From assembly GCA_031216915.1 (NCBI GenBank), contig JAUFNR010000049.1:62001-126000 (forward strand): a stretch of DNA of 64,000 bases, written 5' to 3'. Numbering within the stretch: position 1 is the first letter of the stretch; the number at the start of each line of letters is the position of its first letter. The notes below the pieces were generated by a model that saw nothing but the letters and a program-made list of their open reading frames with translations, was not told the DNA's origin and made no database searches. The position numbers and the translations under genes were made by a program. Shown in pieces: positions 36,274 through 50,376 of the stretch. Origin of the DNA: Pictodentalium vernedei (Eukaryota > Mollusca > Scaphopoda > Dentaliida > Dentaliidae).

Positions 36274-38351
36274 GAATACCCTTAATACTATCATACATTA
36301 TCCCCCAGGAATAAATCTGATAAAAGAGGTCATGTTTATCTATTGCATACCCATTTTGCTGCCCGAAAACAGCCGATTTTATTAAAATTTTGACGTTTAG
36401 CAGCCGGTAGAGGCATTAACAAATGACTAGCGGAATATTCTATCTATGCAATTTGTAAGACCTGCCAATGTCAAATTGTTCTTGAAAATCCCCAACAAGC
36501 AGTTAGCGAAATCCACGAAAATGTAAATTTTAAGCGTTTAAGGGGCATCTCTCCTTATCCAGTTCAAAATGGGTTAAGTTTCATTCTTTTAAATACCCTT
36601 ACTACTTACAAACCTTAAACACCAATTAGATTCCATGATTTTTCTGGACCCCCACAGTGTCTGATGAATTGTTTTTAACTGTCTCACAAAAGTTCCTTCA
36701 TTGATGTTATGAGAACGGTGAGTATAGTAGTCTCAAATGATTCGGTTTGGTTTTGATAAAAAAATGTTTAGGTAAAACCCATCATTAATGGTAGAATGGG
36801 TTAATATCAATATCAATGTTTCCCTATCAGTTTTGCGTCCGGTAAAAGCCCATGAAGGGTTAACAAATGCCTACCAGAATAATTGATCCATGCAACTGGA
36901 CATATGACACCAAGACCTATCAACGGCCATTTTCTCTTGAAAACCCCACAAAATGTTTGTAAAGAAATCCAGGGAAAACGATTTTTAAACTTTTGATGGG
37001 TGTCCCTGTTAACCTCCCCAACAGGGGTTAACGCTTGGCTTTTTGAATACCTTTATTACTTACAAAAATGGTCCTCTGTGAATTCCACTTCAAACAAAGG
37101 AGATTATGTTTATCTCTCATGTATACATTAGGTGCTGTGCGTGTCTGAAAACAGTCCCATGTTAACAACATTACGATGCTTGGCAGCTTGTAGATGGTTA
37201 ATGTCACATAAACACCTACGAATAGTCAATTTGTCTTGAAACCCTACAAGTTACCGTTAGGGAAATTCACAGAAAATGGGAATTTAAAGCTTTCAAGGGA
37301 TATCTCTCTTTAGCCTGCCCAAAATGGGTTAAGACGTCGACTTTTGAATACCCTTACTACTTACAAAAATGTTTCCATATAAATTGTACGCGCGATAAAA
37401 GAAGGAACTTTTCTTTGTGGTGTACCCTTTGGGTGCTGTTGGTGTGCAAAAACAGCCCATTTTATCGCAATTTTGACCTTCAGCAGCCCGGGGAGGGTTA
37501 ACTAATGCTGACCAGAATATTTTGTTCATGCGACTTGTAATGTCACACCAAGACCTGCAAATAGCCGATTTTTCTTGAAAACCTACAAGATGTTGTTAGA
37601 GAAATCCACAGAAAACGGGTATTTTAAGATTTTAATGGGTATCTCTCTTTAACCAGCCCCAAATGGGTTAAGACGTCAAATTTTGAATACCCTTACCACT
37701 TTCAAAAATATTTTCCGATCAATTTTGCGTCCGATAAATGAAGGCCCCTTTCTCTGTGGTATATCGTTTGGGTGCTGTTGGTGTCTAAAAACAGCCCATT
37801 TTATCACAATTTTTACGTTTAGCAGCTCGGGGAGGGTTAACTAATGCCGACCGGAATATTTTATCCATGCAACTTGTAATGTCACACCAAGACCTGAGAG
37901 TGACCAATTTTTCTTGAAAATCTACAAGACTCGTTTAGAGAAATCCACAGAAAACATGAAGTTTTGAGCTTTTTGGGGGCATTGCTGTTTAACCAGCCCA
38001 AAACGGGTTAACACTTGGTTTTCTGAACACCCTTATTACTTACAAAAATGATCTTCGGTGAATTCCACTTCCAGTAAAGAAAGTTATATTTATCTCTCAT
38101 GTATTGTTTGGGTGGGGTGGGGGCCTGAAACCGGCCTATTTCATCAAAATTTCGATGTTTGGCAGCCTGTGGAGGGTTACCATATGCATCGCCTGATATG
38201 TCGTGTGTATCAAAGGGCGTGTCACAGACAGGTCTAGCAATGCCGAATGTATAAAAAAAATCTACAAGACGTGTTTCGAGAAAGTGCCGATAAACCCCAA
38301 TTTTGACAGTTTTTTGCCAATTGTGACGAAATAAGGGTTAAATCGAAAATT
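36274..38351. repeat. Sub-repeat array A-F, unit 7
   Basis: 2078 bp, colinear with unit 6. Confidence 0.88.
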
Positions 38352-39430
38352 CCGCTTCGGTATATTTTTAGATTTTGTGCCCCTCTATGCGTGTGCAAAA
38401 TTTTGTGAAAATCGGTCCGAAAATGGCTTCGGAATCGTGCGGACAAAATGTGTGGAAAAAAAAAAAATAAAAAAAAAAAAAAAAAAATAATCCGTAGAAA
38501 AACAATAGTCTTTTCCAGAGGGAAAAGCCTAATAATCCGTAGAAAAACAATAGTCTTTTCCAGAGGGAAAAGCCTAACTAGATTTTTCGATTTCAAGAAA
38601 TCGAGAGATTCACCTATTCCGCTTGTCTTTTTAGGCAGCGACGAAATAAGATTGCATATAGAGCTGGTAGTTTTTTAGGCTATATTAAGTGCATAGCTGA
38701 TAGAAAACTCCCTACAGTGTCTAACAATTCTTTCGGCAATACTCTTTCACATTGGCGTGAATGCTGTATGCTTAATGTCCAAGTTAGGGCTAAATAGCAA
38801 ACCCGTTGAACAAATCGCGTGTACTTAATAATAACAACATGTGCATGTGTGACACCATAGATTGTGGCGAACGTTTTCGCAGCAGCCATCCCAAACATTC
38901 AGCGTTTGTACCTGAAGCTCGCCCGAACTCGGTCATATTATTAGAAAGTCCCGAAACCAAGCATGGGCCTCGAGGCAGCCGCCCCTCTCTCTCAACCCAC
39001 ACCCCGAACGTGCACATACCCTCTCCTGACATTCAACATGATAGAATGGGAAACTGGTGTCGCTCTCTGTGTGAAAAGATGCGGTAACTATTTGTGAAGA
39101 ATGAGTGAAAAAATGATGGAAATCGGCCAAGAATTGGCCGAGATATAGCGTTTTAATGAGTTGAGGTAATTGTTTGAATTTGGTCCCGTTCTAGCCGGTG
39201 CGACCTGACGCTGGGTATATGTCTGGGGTTGTGGCACTGCTCCCCCTCTGGGGTAGTTCCGCTTGAAATTGTGGATTCTCAGTTTCTATTGGAGAGACGC
39301 TGGTGACTGAAAGATGCATTGTGTACACTGGCGCCAAATGGACCTCGCCAAGCTGGTAACAGTTAGATATTTGTCAGAAATGAAAAGTGGACAGTAATCG
39401 CGCATGGGTTAATGGCGAATAGGCGGTAAT

Positions 39431-40120
39431 CTGGCTAATTTGACATTAAAATTGAACAGACAGCAGTGTCGCTCATACGCCCACTACGTCCAGACCACTG
39501 GAGGCAGCTACACGAAATTTTCAGAAGTTGTTCTACTCTTCCTGCCCGACAGGTTAGTATCTTTGTCGAGTGGCGTGACCGCGTGGGAACGATTCGTCCC
39601 TCCTCTATTCCCAATGCAACGACGTTTCCATTCACTATTCACCTGTCACCCGTCGAGTTTGGCATTATTTCTGTCTATTTGACGAACTGTTCAGCTTTCA
39701 ATATTCACACGTTCACGTGGGACTGAAAGTTTGGAGTTAAACTGCTTATTTCAGAGCGTACCGGCAGAAACTGACAACTCGACCCGGTGGCGAAAAAGCA
39801 GTCGTCTGGCTAATTTGACATTCAAACTGAACAGATACAATGTCGGATACACGCCAATTATGTCCCGACCATACAAGGCAGCAACTTCAGATTCTCAGAA
39901 TGTTTTCTCCTGTCCCTGCCCGACAGTTTAGTATCTTTGTCAAGTGCCAAGACCGCGTGGAAACACCGTGGATCAGGTGGAAACCGAGGGGACGATTCGT
40001 CCCTACTTTCTTCTCAATTCAACGACTTCCCTATTCATTATTTACCTGTCACCGGCTGAGTTTGGCATTATATCTGTCTATTTGATGAACTTTTCAACCT
40101 TAACTATTTGCGGCCTCGTG
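39431..40120. repeat. 404-bp tandem pair with 29-bp deletion, unit 7
   Basis: 690 bp, same breakpoint as in unit 6, so one event spread to two neighbours. Confidence 0.9.
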
Positions 40121-40579
40121 TTTCACCACCGAAAGGCCACTGCACGGTTACCAATATATTCAGGGACTGATTTTGCAAAAAAAACCATTATTCCGACTGT
40201 ACCCACATGGGAACTCCTAAATCTGTAAGGGTTAAATTTTTAATAATAACGTATAAAACAGAAGTTGTCGTGCTACGCTTGCTGCATGCAGGCATAGAAA
40301 ACATTCAGCGCTCAATGAATTAGGAATGGAGTAAATTGTCACTTAAACCAGCGAAATTCTGAAAAAAATGAGAGTTTTTTTTCGCCGGCACCTACCTTAT
40401 TGCATCCGAGCAGGGACTGCGTTAAACTTTACAGCAACCTTATAACAGAAAATATTCTTGGAATTGAACTGTGAATACGAATTTCGAAAGCCTACAGAAT
40501 GCAAATGGGTGGGTGGCGGGCATCATCACTGGATCTAATGTTGTATTTCATGTTTTCTTTATATTCTATTTATTTTTTT

Positions 40580-40581
<2 letters not shown>

Positions 40582-40647
<66 letters not shown>
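40582..40647. repeat. (TC)33 microsatellite, unit 7
   Basis: Pure, 66 bp; differs from unit 6 although the two share the 29-bp deletion. Confidence 0.98.
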
Positions 40648-40653
<6 letters not shown>

Positions 40654-41866
40654 ATCTGTGTTTGTCTATAATGTTTATAATATTTTGATTTTGCTAGATT
40701 CTGTTATTTATGGAATACGTTCTGCCATATTGTAAATTATTAGTCACCGTACAGGAACGGAAGGGCTTCTAAGTGGTAAGCACTTGTCCTCCAATCCTGA
40801 TTTGCATTGTCAAATGGCAAATAAAATATGTTTAATCTAATCTAACAGTAGGGCGGGGGGGGGGGGGGGGGAGGGCATGTGTCCTAGGTAAAAAAAACAG
40901 CAGGGTGCAGGTGTTCTAGATAAAATAAACAGCATGGGGGGGGGGATGTCCCCGCTAATTAATTTTAATAGCAGGCAGTTGTTCATGGGGCAGGTGTCCT
41001 ATCCCACTGGTACTTGGCCTTGATGGAAATAACATTTCAACAAGAAACAACGGGAAACTTATTTGCAATAAAGCTGCAAATACAAACTTGATTTTAGGAC
41101 CATTCCATGGACATGTTAAAGCCTACTGCGATATCAGCGTTTCTTACTCTCGTCCTTTCACCACACCGCAGTATTTTACCCGAGTCGAGTTCTGACGTCA
41201 TGAAAGTTTGACGGACATGCTTTCAATTTTGTTATTGACAACAACATATTTATAATTTCGTGCTTACTGATCCGAATTTTGAAAACGACACACGCAATCG
41301 CGAAAGCATTTTCTGAAAAACACGATTCTGTAAAAGGTTTTAATGAAATTTGATTATTTTTTTTTTATTTTCTATTTCGATGGCTCTTGTCGAAAAGGTG
41401 CTAATCACTGATCGTCCCAAACGAGATCAAAGACACGCCGTAGTTTAATAACAGACAGAGAATCTTCTAAGAATATACATGCGCAATCCTAAAATGCAAT
41501 AAATCAAGTGTATTTTCACGTTTTATGAGAGAAATATGTCCAATTGTATCATTGAATCATTTTTAGGTATATGTGGGTGAGAAATTTTCTATACGGACAA
41601 AATACAGGCTAAATAAAATATTTGCCATTATTTTCCGCAGACGTATTTTTGTCTTTGCTTCTTGGGGAAATTTCTTGCTGCTAAATACAACGAAGGTGTG
41701 TTATTTGATGTGGTCAGAACCGTCAGGTGGTCGGGTCCGAAACCGCACCTCGCAGAGGATGTAGTGGGGGTGTCGATTTTACAAGTAATGTAGGCAGCGT
41801 ACACGGCATGGGCTGTCTGCCTTTAATCCGACAAAACAGGGTTAAGGCTTGGTTTTTTGAATACCC

Positions 41867-41869
<3 letters not shown>

Positions 41870-41917
<48 letters not shown>

Positions 41918-42271
41918 TTGGTGTTTAAGGTCACATACTTCTGCACAATGGCTAATCGTGACCGTGACAGTTTTAGAGGTGGAGGAAGCCGGAGTACCCG
42001 GAGAGAACCACCAAGCATCGACGAGCAACTGTCAGCTCCTCAACATTCTCACTCTGTTCAGGCTCCGCACAGGCAGGGTTACAGAGGTTGAAGACATGTG
42101 CACCATCGACGTGCAGTATGCCTTAGTACACGGGGACATCGTGCCCCTATGTCGGCAACCGGACCAAAGTGCCTTGCCCAAGGACACAACGTGAGTCGTC
42201 CCGGACGGGGATCGAACTCGGGACCTCTAGCATAGAAGTACAATAGTCTACCACTGAGCCACCGCGCTCCC
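41870..42271 (-). mobile_element. SINE, copy at unit 7/8 junction (402 bp)
   Basis: Shortest tail, two tetranucleotides fewer than the common form. One private base in the body at 42069. Confidence 0.88.
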
Positions 42272-42273
42272 TT

Positions 42274-44351
42274 GAATACCCTTAATACTATCATACATTA
42301 TCCCCCAGGAATAAATCTGATAAAAGAGGTCATGTTTATCTATTGCATACCCATTTTGCTGCCCGAAAACAGCCGATTTTATTAAAATTTTGACGTTTAG
42401 CAGCCGGTAGAGGCATTAACAAATGACTAGCGGAATATTCTATCTATGCAATTTGTAAGACCTGCCAATGTCAAATTGTTCTTGAAAATCCCCAACAAGC
42501 AGTTAGCGAAATCCACGAAAATGTAAATTTTAAGCGTTTAAGGGGCATCTCTCCTTATCCAGTTCAAAATGGGTTAAGTTTCATTCTTTTAAATACCCTT
42601 ACTACTTACAAACCTTAAACACCAATTAGATTCCATGATTTTTCTGGACCCCCACAGTGTCTGATGAATTGTTTTTAACTGTCTCACAAAAGTTCCTTCA
42701 TTGATGTTATGAGAACGGTGAGTATAGTAGTCTCAAATGATTCGGTTTGGTTTTGATAAAAAAATGTTTAGGTAAAACCCATCATTAATGGTAGAATGGG
42801 TTAATATCAATATCAATGTTTCCCTATCAGTTTTGCGTCCGGTAAAAGCCCATGAAGGGTTAACAAATGCCTACCAGAATAATTGATCCATGCAACTGGA
42901 CATATGACACCAAGACCTATCAACGGCCATTTTCTCTTGAAAACCCCACAAAATGTTTGTAAAGAAATCCAGGGAAAACGATTTTTAAACTTTTGATGGG
43001 TGTCCCTGTTAACCTCCCCAACAGGGGTTAACGCTTGGCTTTTTGAATACCTTTATTACTTACAAAAATGGTCCTCTGTGAATTCCACTTCAAACAAAGG
43101 AGATTATGTTTATCTCTCATGTATACATTAGGTGCTGTGCGTGTCTGAAAACAGTCCCATGTTAACAACATTACGATGCTTGGCAGCTTGTAGATGGTTA
43201 ATGTCACATAAACACCTACGAATAGTCAATTTGTCTTGAAACCCTACAAGTTACCGTTAGGGAAATTCACAGAAAATGGGAATTTAAAGCTTTCAAGGGA
43301 TATCTCTCTTTAGCCTGCCCAAAATGGGTTAAGACGTCGACTTTTGAATACCCTTACTACTTACAAAAATGTTTCCATATAAATTGTACGCGCGATAAAA
43401 GAAGGAACTTTTCTTTGTGGTGTACCCTTTGGGTGCTGTTGGTGTGCAAAAACAGCCCATTTTATCGCAATTTTGACCTTCAGCAGCCCGGGGAGGGTTA
43501 ACTAATGCTGACCAGAATATTTTGTTCATGCGACTTGTAATGTCACACCAAGACCTGCAAATAGCCGATTTTTCTTGAAAACCTACAAGATGTTGTTAGA
43601 GAAATCCACAGAAAACGGGTATTTTAAGATTTTAATGGGTATCTCTCTTTAACCAGCCCCAAATGGGTTAAGACGTCAAATTTTGAATACCCTTACCACT
43701 TTCAAAAATATTTTCCGATCAATTTTGCGTCCGATAAATGAAGGCCCCTTTCTCTGTGGTATATCGTTTGGGTGCTGTTGGTGTCTAAAAACAGCCCATT
43801 TTATCACAATTTTTACGTTTAGCAGCTCGGGGAGGGTTAACTAATGCCGACCGGAATATTTTATCCATGCAACTTGTAATGTCACACCAAGACCTGAGAG
43901 TGACCAATTTTTCTTGAAAATCTACAAGACTCGTTTAGAGAAATCCACAGAAAACATGAAGTTTTGAGCTTTTTGGGGGCATTGCTGTTTAACCAGCCCA
44001 AAACGGGTTAACACTTGGTTTTCTGAACACCCTTATTACTTACAAAAATGATCTTCGGTGAATTCCACTTCCAGTAAAGAAAGTTATATTTATCTCTCAT
44101 GTATTGTTTGGGTGGGGTGGGGGCCTGAAACCGGCCTATTTCATCAAAATTTCGATGTTTGGCAGCCTGTGGAGGGTTACCATATGCATCGCCTGATATG
44201 TCGTGTGTATCAAAGGGCGTGTCACAGACAGGTCTAGCAATGCCGAATGTATAAAAAAAATCTACAAGACGTGTTTCGAGAAAGTGCCGATAAACCCCAA
44301 TTTTGACAGTTTTTTGCCAATTGTGACGAAATAAGGGTTAAATCGAAAATT
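42274..44351. repeat. Sub-repeat array A-F, unit 8
   Basis: 2078 bp, colinear with unit 7. Confidence 0.88.
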
Positions 44352-45429
44352 CCGCTTCGGTATATTTTTAGATTTTGTGCCCCTCTATGCGTGTGCAAAA
44401 TTTTGTGAAAATCGGTCCGAAAATGGCTTCGGAATCGTGCGGACAAAATGTGTGGAAAAAAAAAAATAAAAAAAAAAAAAAAAAAATAATCCGTAGAAAA
44501 ACAATAGTCTTTTCCAGAGGGAAAAGCCTAATAATCCGTAGAAAAACAATAGTCTTTTCCAGAGGGAAAAGCCTAACTAGATTTTTCGATTTCAAGAAAT
44601 CGAGAGATTCACCTATTCCGCTTGTCTTTTTAGGCAGCGACGAAATAAGATTGCATATAGAGCTGGTAGTTTTTTAGGCTATATTAAGTGCATAGCCGAT
44701 AGAAAACTCCCTACAGTGTCTAACAATTCTTTCGGCAATACTCTTTCACATTGGCGTGAATGCTGTATGCTTAATGTCCAAGTTAGGGCTAAATAGCAAA
44801 CCCGTTGAACAAATCGCGTGTACTTAATAATAACAACATGTGCATGTGTGACACCATAGATTGTGGCGAACGTTTTCGCAGCAGCCATCCCAAACATTCA
44901 GCGTTTGTACCTGAAGCTCGCCCGAACTCGGTCATATTATTAGAAAGTCCCGAAACCAAGCATGGGCCTCGAGGCAGCCGCCCCTCTCTCTCAACCCACA
45001 CCCCGAGCGTGCACATACCCTCTCCTGACATTCAACATGATAGAATGGGAAACTGGTGTCGCTCTCTGTGTGAAAAGATGCGGTAACTATTTGTGAAGAA
45101 TGAGTGAAAAAATGATGGAAATCGGCCAAGAATTGGCCGAGATATAGCGTTTTAATGAGTTGAGGTAATTGTTTGAATTTGGTCCCGTTCTAGCCGGTGC
45201 GACCTGACGCTGGGTATATGTCTGGGGTTGTGGCACTGCTCCCCCTCTGGGGTAGTTCCGCTTGAAATTGTGGATTCTCAGTTTCTATTGGAGAGACGCT
45301 GGTGACTGAAAGATGCATTGTGTACACTGGCGCCAAATGGACCTCGCCAAGCTGGTAACAGTTAGATATTTGTCAGAAATGAAAAGTGGACAGTAATCGC
45401 GCATGGGTTAATGGCGAATAGGCGGTAAT

Positions 45430-46148
45430 CTGGCTAATTTGACATTAAAATTGAACAGACAGCAGTGTCGCTCATACGCCCACTACGTCCAGACCACTGG
45501 AGGCAGCTACACGAAATTTTCAGAAGTTGTTCTACTCTTCCTGCCCGACAGGTTAGTATCTTTGTCGAGTGGCGTGACCGCGTGGGAACAATGTGGATCG
45601 CGTGGAAACCGAAGGGACGATTCGTCCCTCCTCTATTCCCAATGCAACGACGTTTCCATTCACTATTCACCTGTCACCCGTCGAGTTTGGCATTATTTCT
45701 GTCTATTTGACGAACTGTTCAGCTTTCAATATTCACACGTTCACGTGGGACTGAAAGTTTGGAGTTAAACTGCTTATTTCAGAGCGTACCGGCAGAAACT
45801 GACAACTCGACCCGGTGGCGAAAAAGCAGTCGTCTGGCTAATTTGACATTCAAACTGAACAGATACAATGTCGGATACACGCCAATTATGTCCCGACCAT
45901 ACAAGGCAGCAACTTCAGATTCTCAGAATGTTTTCTCCTGTCCCTGCCCGACAGTTTAGTATCTTTGTCAAGTGCCAAGACCGCGTGGAAACACCGTGGA
46001 TCAGGTGGAAACCGAGGGGACGATTCGTCCCTACTTTCTTCTCAATTCAACGACTTCCCTATTCATTATTTACCTGTCACCGGCTGAGTTTGGCATTATA
46101 TCTGTCTATTTGATGAACTTTTCAACCTTAACTATTTGCGGCCTCGTG
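45430..46148. repeat. 404-bp tandem pair, unit 8
   Basis: 719 bp; the undeleted form resumes. Confidence 0.87.
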
Positions 46149-46608
46149 TTTCACCACCGAAAGGCCACTGCACGGTTACCAATATATTCAGGGACTGATT
46201 TTGCAAAAAAAAACCATTATTCCGACTGTACCCACATGGGAACTCCTAAATCTGTAAGGGTTAAATTTTTAATAATAACGTATAAAACAGAAGTTGTCGT
46301 GCTACGCTTGCTGCATGCAGGCATAGAAAACATTCAGCGCTCAATGAATTAGGAATGGAGTAAATTGTCACTTAAACCAGCGAAATTCTGAAAAAAATGA
46401 GAGTTTTTTTTCGCCGGCACCTACCTTATTGCATCCGAGCAGGGACTGCGTTAAACTTTACAGCAACCTTATAACAGAAAATATTCTTGGAATTGAACTG
46501 TGAATACGAATTTCGAAAGCCTACAGAATGCAAATGGGTGGGTGGCGGGCATCATCACTGGATCTAATGTTGTATTTCATGTTTTCTTTATATTCTATTT
46601 ATTTTTTT

Positions 46609-46610
<2 letters not shown>

Positions 46611-46664
<54 letters not shown>
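46611..46664. repeat. (TC)27 microsatellite, unit 8
   Basis: Pure, 54 bp. Confidence 0.98.
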
Positions 46665-46670
<6 letters not shown>

Positions 46671-47890
46671 ATCTGTGTTTGTCTATAATGTTTATAATAT
46701 TTTGATTTTGCTAGATTCTGTTATTTATGGAATACGTTCTGCCATATTGTAAATTATTAGTCACCGTACAGGAACGGAAGGGCTTCTAAGTGGTAAGCAC
46801 TTGTCCTCCAATCCTGATTTGCATTGTCAAATGGCAAATAAAATATGTTTAATCTAATCTAACAGTAGGGCGGGGGGGGGGGGGGGGCATGTGTCCTAGG
46901 TAAAAAAAACAGCAGGGTGCAGGTGTTCTAGATAAAATAAACAGCATGGGGGGGGGGGGGGGGATGTCCCCGCTAATTAATTTTAATAGCAGGCAGTTGT
47001 TCATGGGGCAGGTGTCCTATCCCACTGGTACTTGGCCTTGATGGAAATAACATTTCAACAAGAAACAACGGGAAACTTATTTGCAATAAAGCTGCAAATA
47101 CAAACTTGATTTTAGGACCATTCCATGGACATGTTAAAGCCTACTGCGATATCAGCGTTTCTTACTCTCGTCCTTTCACCACACCGCAGTATTTTACCCG
47201 AGTCGAGTTCTGACGTCATGAAAGTTTGACGGACATGCTTTCAATTTTGTTATTGACAACAACATATTTATAATTTCGTGTTCGTGCTTACTGATCCGAA
47301 TTTTGAAAACGACACACGCAATCGCGAAAGCATTTTCTGAAAAACACGATTCTGTAAAAGGTTTTAATGAAATTTGATTATTTTTTTTTTATTTTCTATT
47401 TCGATGGCTCTTGTCGAAAAGGTGCTAATCACTGATCGTCCCAAACGAGATCAAAGACACGCCGTAGTTTAATAACAGACAGAGAATCTTCTAAGAATAT
47501 ACATGCGCAATCCTAAAATGCAATAAATCAAGTGTATTTTCACGTTTTATGAGAGAAATATGTCCAATTGTATCATTGAATCATTTTTAGGTATATGTGG
47601 GTGAGAAATTTTCTATACGGACAAAATACAGGCTAAATAAAATATTTGCCATTATTTTCCGCAGACGTATTTTTGTCTTTGCTTCTTGGGGAAATTTCTT
47701 GCTGCTAAATACAACGAAGGTGTGTTATTTGATGTGGTCAGAACCGTCAGGTGGTCGGGTCCGAAACCGCACCTCGCAGAGGATGTAGTGGGGGTGTCGA
47801 TTTTACAAGTAATGTAGGCAGCGTACACGGCATGGGCTGTCTGCCTTTAATCCGACAAAACAGGGTTAAGGCTTGGTTTTTTGAATACCC

Positions 47891-47893
<3 letters not shown>

Positions 47894-47945
<52 letters not shown>

Positions 47946-48300
47946 TTGGTGTTTAAGGTCACATACTTCTGCACAATGGCTAATCGTGACCGTGACAGTT
48001 TTAGAGGTGGAGGAAGCCGGAGTACCCGGAGAGAACCACCAAGCATCGACGAGCAACTGTCAGCTCCTCAACATTCTCACTCTGTTCAGGCTCCGCTCAG
48101 GCAGGGTTACAGAGGTTGAAGACATGTGCACCATCGACGTGCAGTATGCCTTAGTACACGGGGACATCGTGCCCCTATGTCGGCAACCGGACCAAAGTGC
48201 CTTGCCCAAGGACACAACGTGAGTCGTCCCGGACGGGGATCGAACTCGGGACCTCTAGCATAGAAGTACAATAGTCTACCACTGAGCCCACCGCGCTCCC
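47894..48300 (-). mobile_element. SINE, copy at unit 8/9 junction (407 bp)
   Basis: Tail one tetranucleotide short, plus an extra C in the tRNA-like A-box region near 48289. That extra base is the first of the indels crowded at the start of unit 9 and may be an error. Confidence 0.87.
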
Positions 48301-48302
48301 TT

Positions 48303-50376
48303 GAATACCCTTAATACTATCATACATTATCCCCCAGGAATAAATCTGATAAAAGAGGTCATGTTTATCTATTGCATACCCATTTTGCTGCCCGAAAACA
48401 GCCGATTTTATTAAAATTTTGACGTTTAGCAGCCGGTAGAGGCATTAACAAATGACTAGCGGAATATTCTATCTATGCAATTGTAAGACCTGCCAATGTC
48501 AAATTGTTCTTGAAAATCCCCAACAAGCAGTTAGCGAAATCCACGAAAATGTAAATTTTAAGCGTTTAAGGGGCATCTCTCCTTATCCAGTTCAAAATGG
48601 GTTAAGTTTCATTCTTTTAAATACCCTTACTACTTACAAACCTAAACACCAATTAGATTCCATGATTTTTCTGGACCCCCACAGTGTCTGATGAATTGTT
48701 TTTAACTGTCTCACAAAAGTTCCTTCATTGATGTTATGAGAACGGTGAGTATAGTAGTCTCAAATGATTCGGTTTGGTTTTGATAAAAAATGTTTAGGTA
48801 AAACCCATCATTAATGGTAGAATGGGTTAATATCAATATCAATGTTTCCCTATCAGTTTTGCGTCCGGTAAAAGCCCATGAAGGGTTAACAAATGCCTAC
48901 CAGAATAATTGATCCATGCAACTGGACATATGACACCAAGACCTATCAACGGCCATTTTCTCTTGAAAACCCCACAAAATGTTTGTAAAGAAATCCAGGG
49001 AAAACGATTTTTAAACTTTTGATGGGTGTCCCTGTTAACCTCCCCAACAGGGGTTAACGCTTGGCTTTTTGAATACCTTTATTACTTACAAAAATGGTCC
49101 TCTGTGAATTCCACTTCAAACAAAGGAGATTATGTTTATCTCTCATGTATACATTAGGTGCTGTGCGTGTCTGGAAAACAGTCCCATGTTAACAACATTA
49201 CGATGCTTGGCAGCTTGTAGATGGTTATGTCACATAAACACCTACGAATAGTCAATTTGTCTTGAAACCCTACAAGTTACCGTTAGGGAAATTCACAGAA
49301 AATGGGAATTTAAAGCTTTCAAGGGATATCTCTCTTTAGCCTGCCCAAAATGGGTTAAGACGTCGACTTTTGAATACCCTTACTACTTACAAAAATGTTT
49401 CCATATAAATTGTACGCGCGATAAAAGAAGGAACTTTCTTTGTGGTGTACCCTTTGGGTGCTGTTGGTGTGCAAAAACAGCCCATTTTATCGCAATTTTG
49501 ACCTTCAGCAGCCCGGGGAGGGTTAACTAATGCTGACCAGAATATTTTGTTCATGCGACTTGTAATGTCACACCAAGACCTGCAAATAGCCGATTTTTCT
49601 TGAAAACCTACAAGATGTTGTTAGAGAAATCCACAGAAAACGGGTATTTTAAGATTTTAATGGGTATCTCTCTTTAACCAGCCCCAAATGGGTTAAGACG
49701 TCAAATTTTGAATACCCTTACCACTTTCAAAAATATTTTCCGATCAATTTTGCGTCCGATAAATGAAGGCCCCTTTCTCTGTGGTATATCGTTTGGGTGC
49801 TGTTGGTGTCTAAAAACAGCCCATTTTATCACAATTTTTACGTTTAGCAGCTCGGGGAGGGTTAACTAATGCCGACCGGAATATTTTATCCATGCAACTT
49901 GTAATGTCACACCAAGACCTGAGAGTGACCAATTTTTCTTGAAAATCTACAAGACTCGTTTAGAGAAATCCACAGAAAACATGAAGTTTTGAGCTTTTTG
50001 GGGGCATTGCTGTTTAACCAGCCCAAAACGGGTTAACACTTGGTTTTCTGAACACCCTTATTACTTACAAAAATGATCTTCGGTGAATTCCACTTCCAGT
50101 AAAGAAAGTTATATTTATCTCTCATGTATTGTTTGGGTGGGGTGGGGGCCTGAAACCGGCCTATTTCATCAAAATTTCGATGTTTGGCAGCCTGTGGAGG
50201 GTTACCATATGCATCGCCTGATATGTCGTGTGTATCAAAGGGCGTGTCACAGACAGGTCTAGCAATGCCGAATGTATAAAAAAAATCTACAAGACGTGTT
50301 TCGAGAAAGTGCCGATAAACCCCAATTTTGACAGTTTTTTGCCAATTGTGACGAAATAAGGGTTAAATCGAAAATT
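48303..50376. repeat. Sub-repeat array A-F, unit 9 (2074 bp, six indels)
   Basis: The only array whose length differs (net -4). Five one-base losses and one one-base gain lie in sub-repeats A to D, between about 48482 and 49436; E and F are normal. Confidence 0.88.

Larger units (their letters stand above)
36084..42083. repeat. Macrosatellite unit 7 (6000 bp), with 29-bp deletion
   Basis: Same 29-bp deletion as unit 6 (junction near 39590) and the same C-to-T change at 38698. Private A at 42069. Its first G tract is 17 long and is followed by an A and three more G, found in no other unit. (TC)33; shortest SINE tail in the array. Confidence 0.99.
42084..48111. repeat. Macrosatellite unit 8 (6028 bp)
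   Basis: Private 6-bp tandem duplication TTCGTG at 47275-47286. G at 45007, shared with unit 10 but not with the intervening unit 9. Nine A instead of eight near 46204-46212, shared with unit 9. (TC)27; G tracts 16 and 16. Confidence 0.99.

Noticed and set aside
48452-48691. 79-codon open frame found only in unit 9
   Set aside because: Created by one-base indels that look like sequencing errors; absent from the other ten units.
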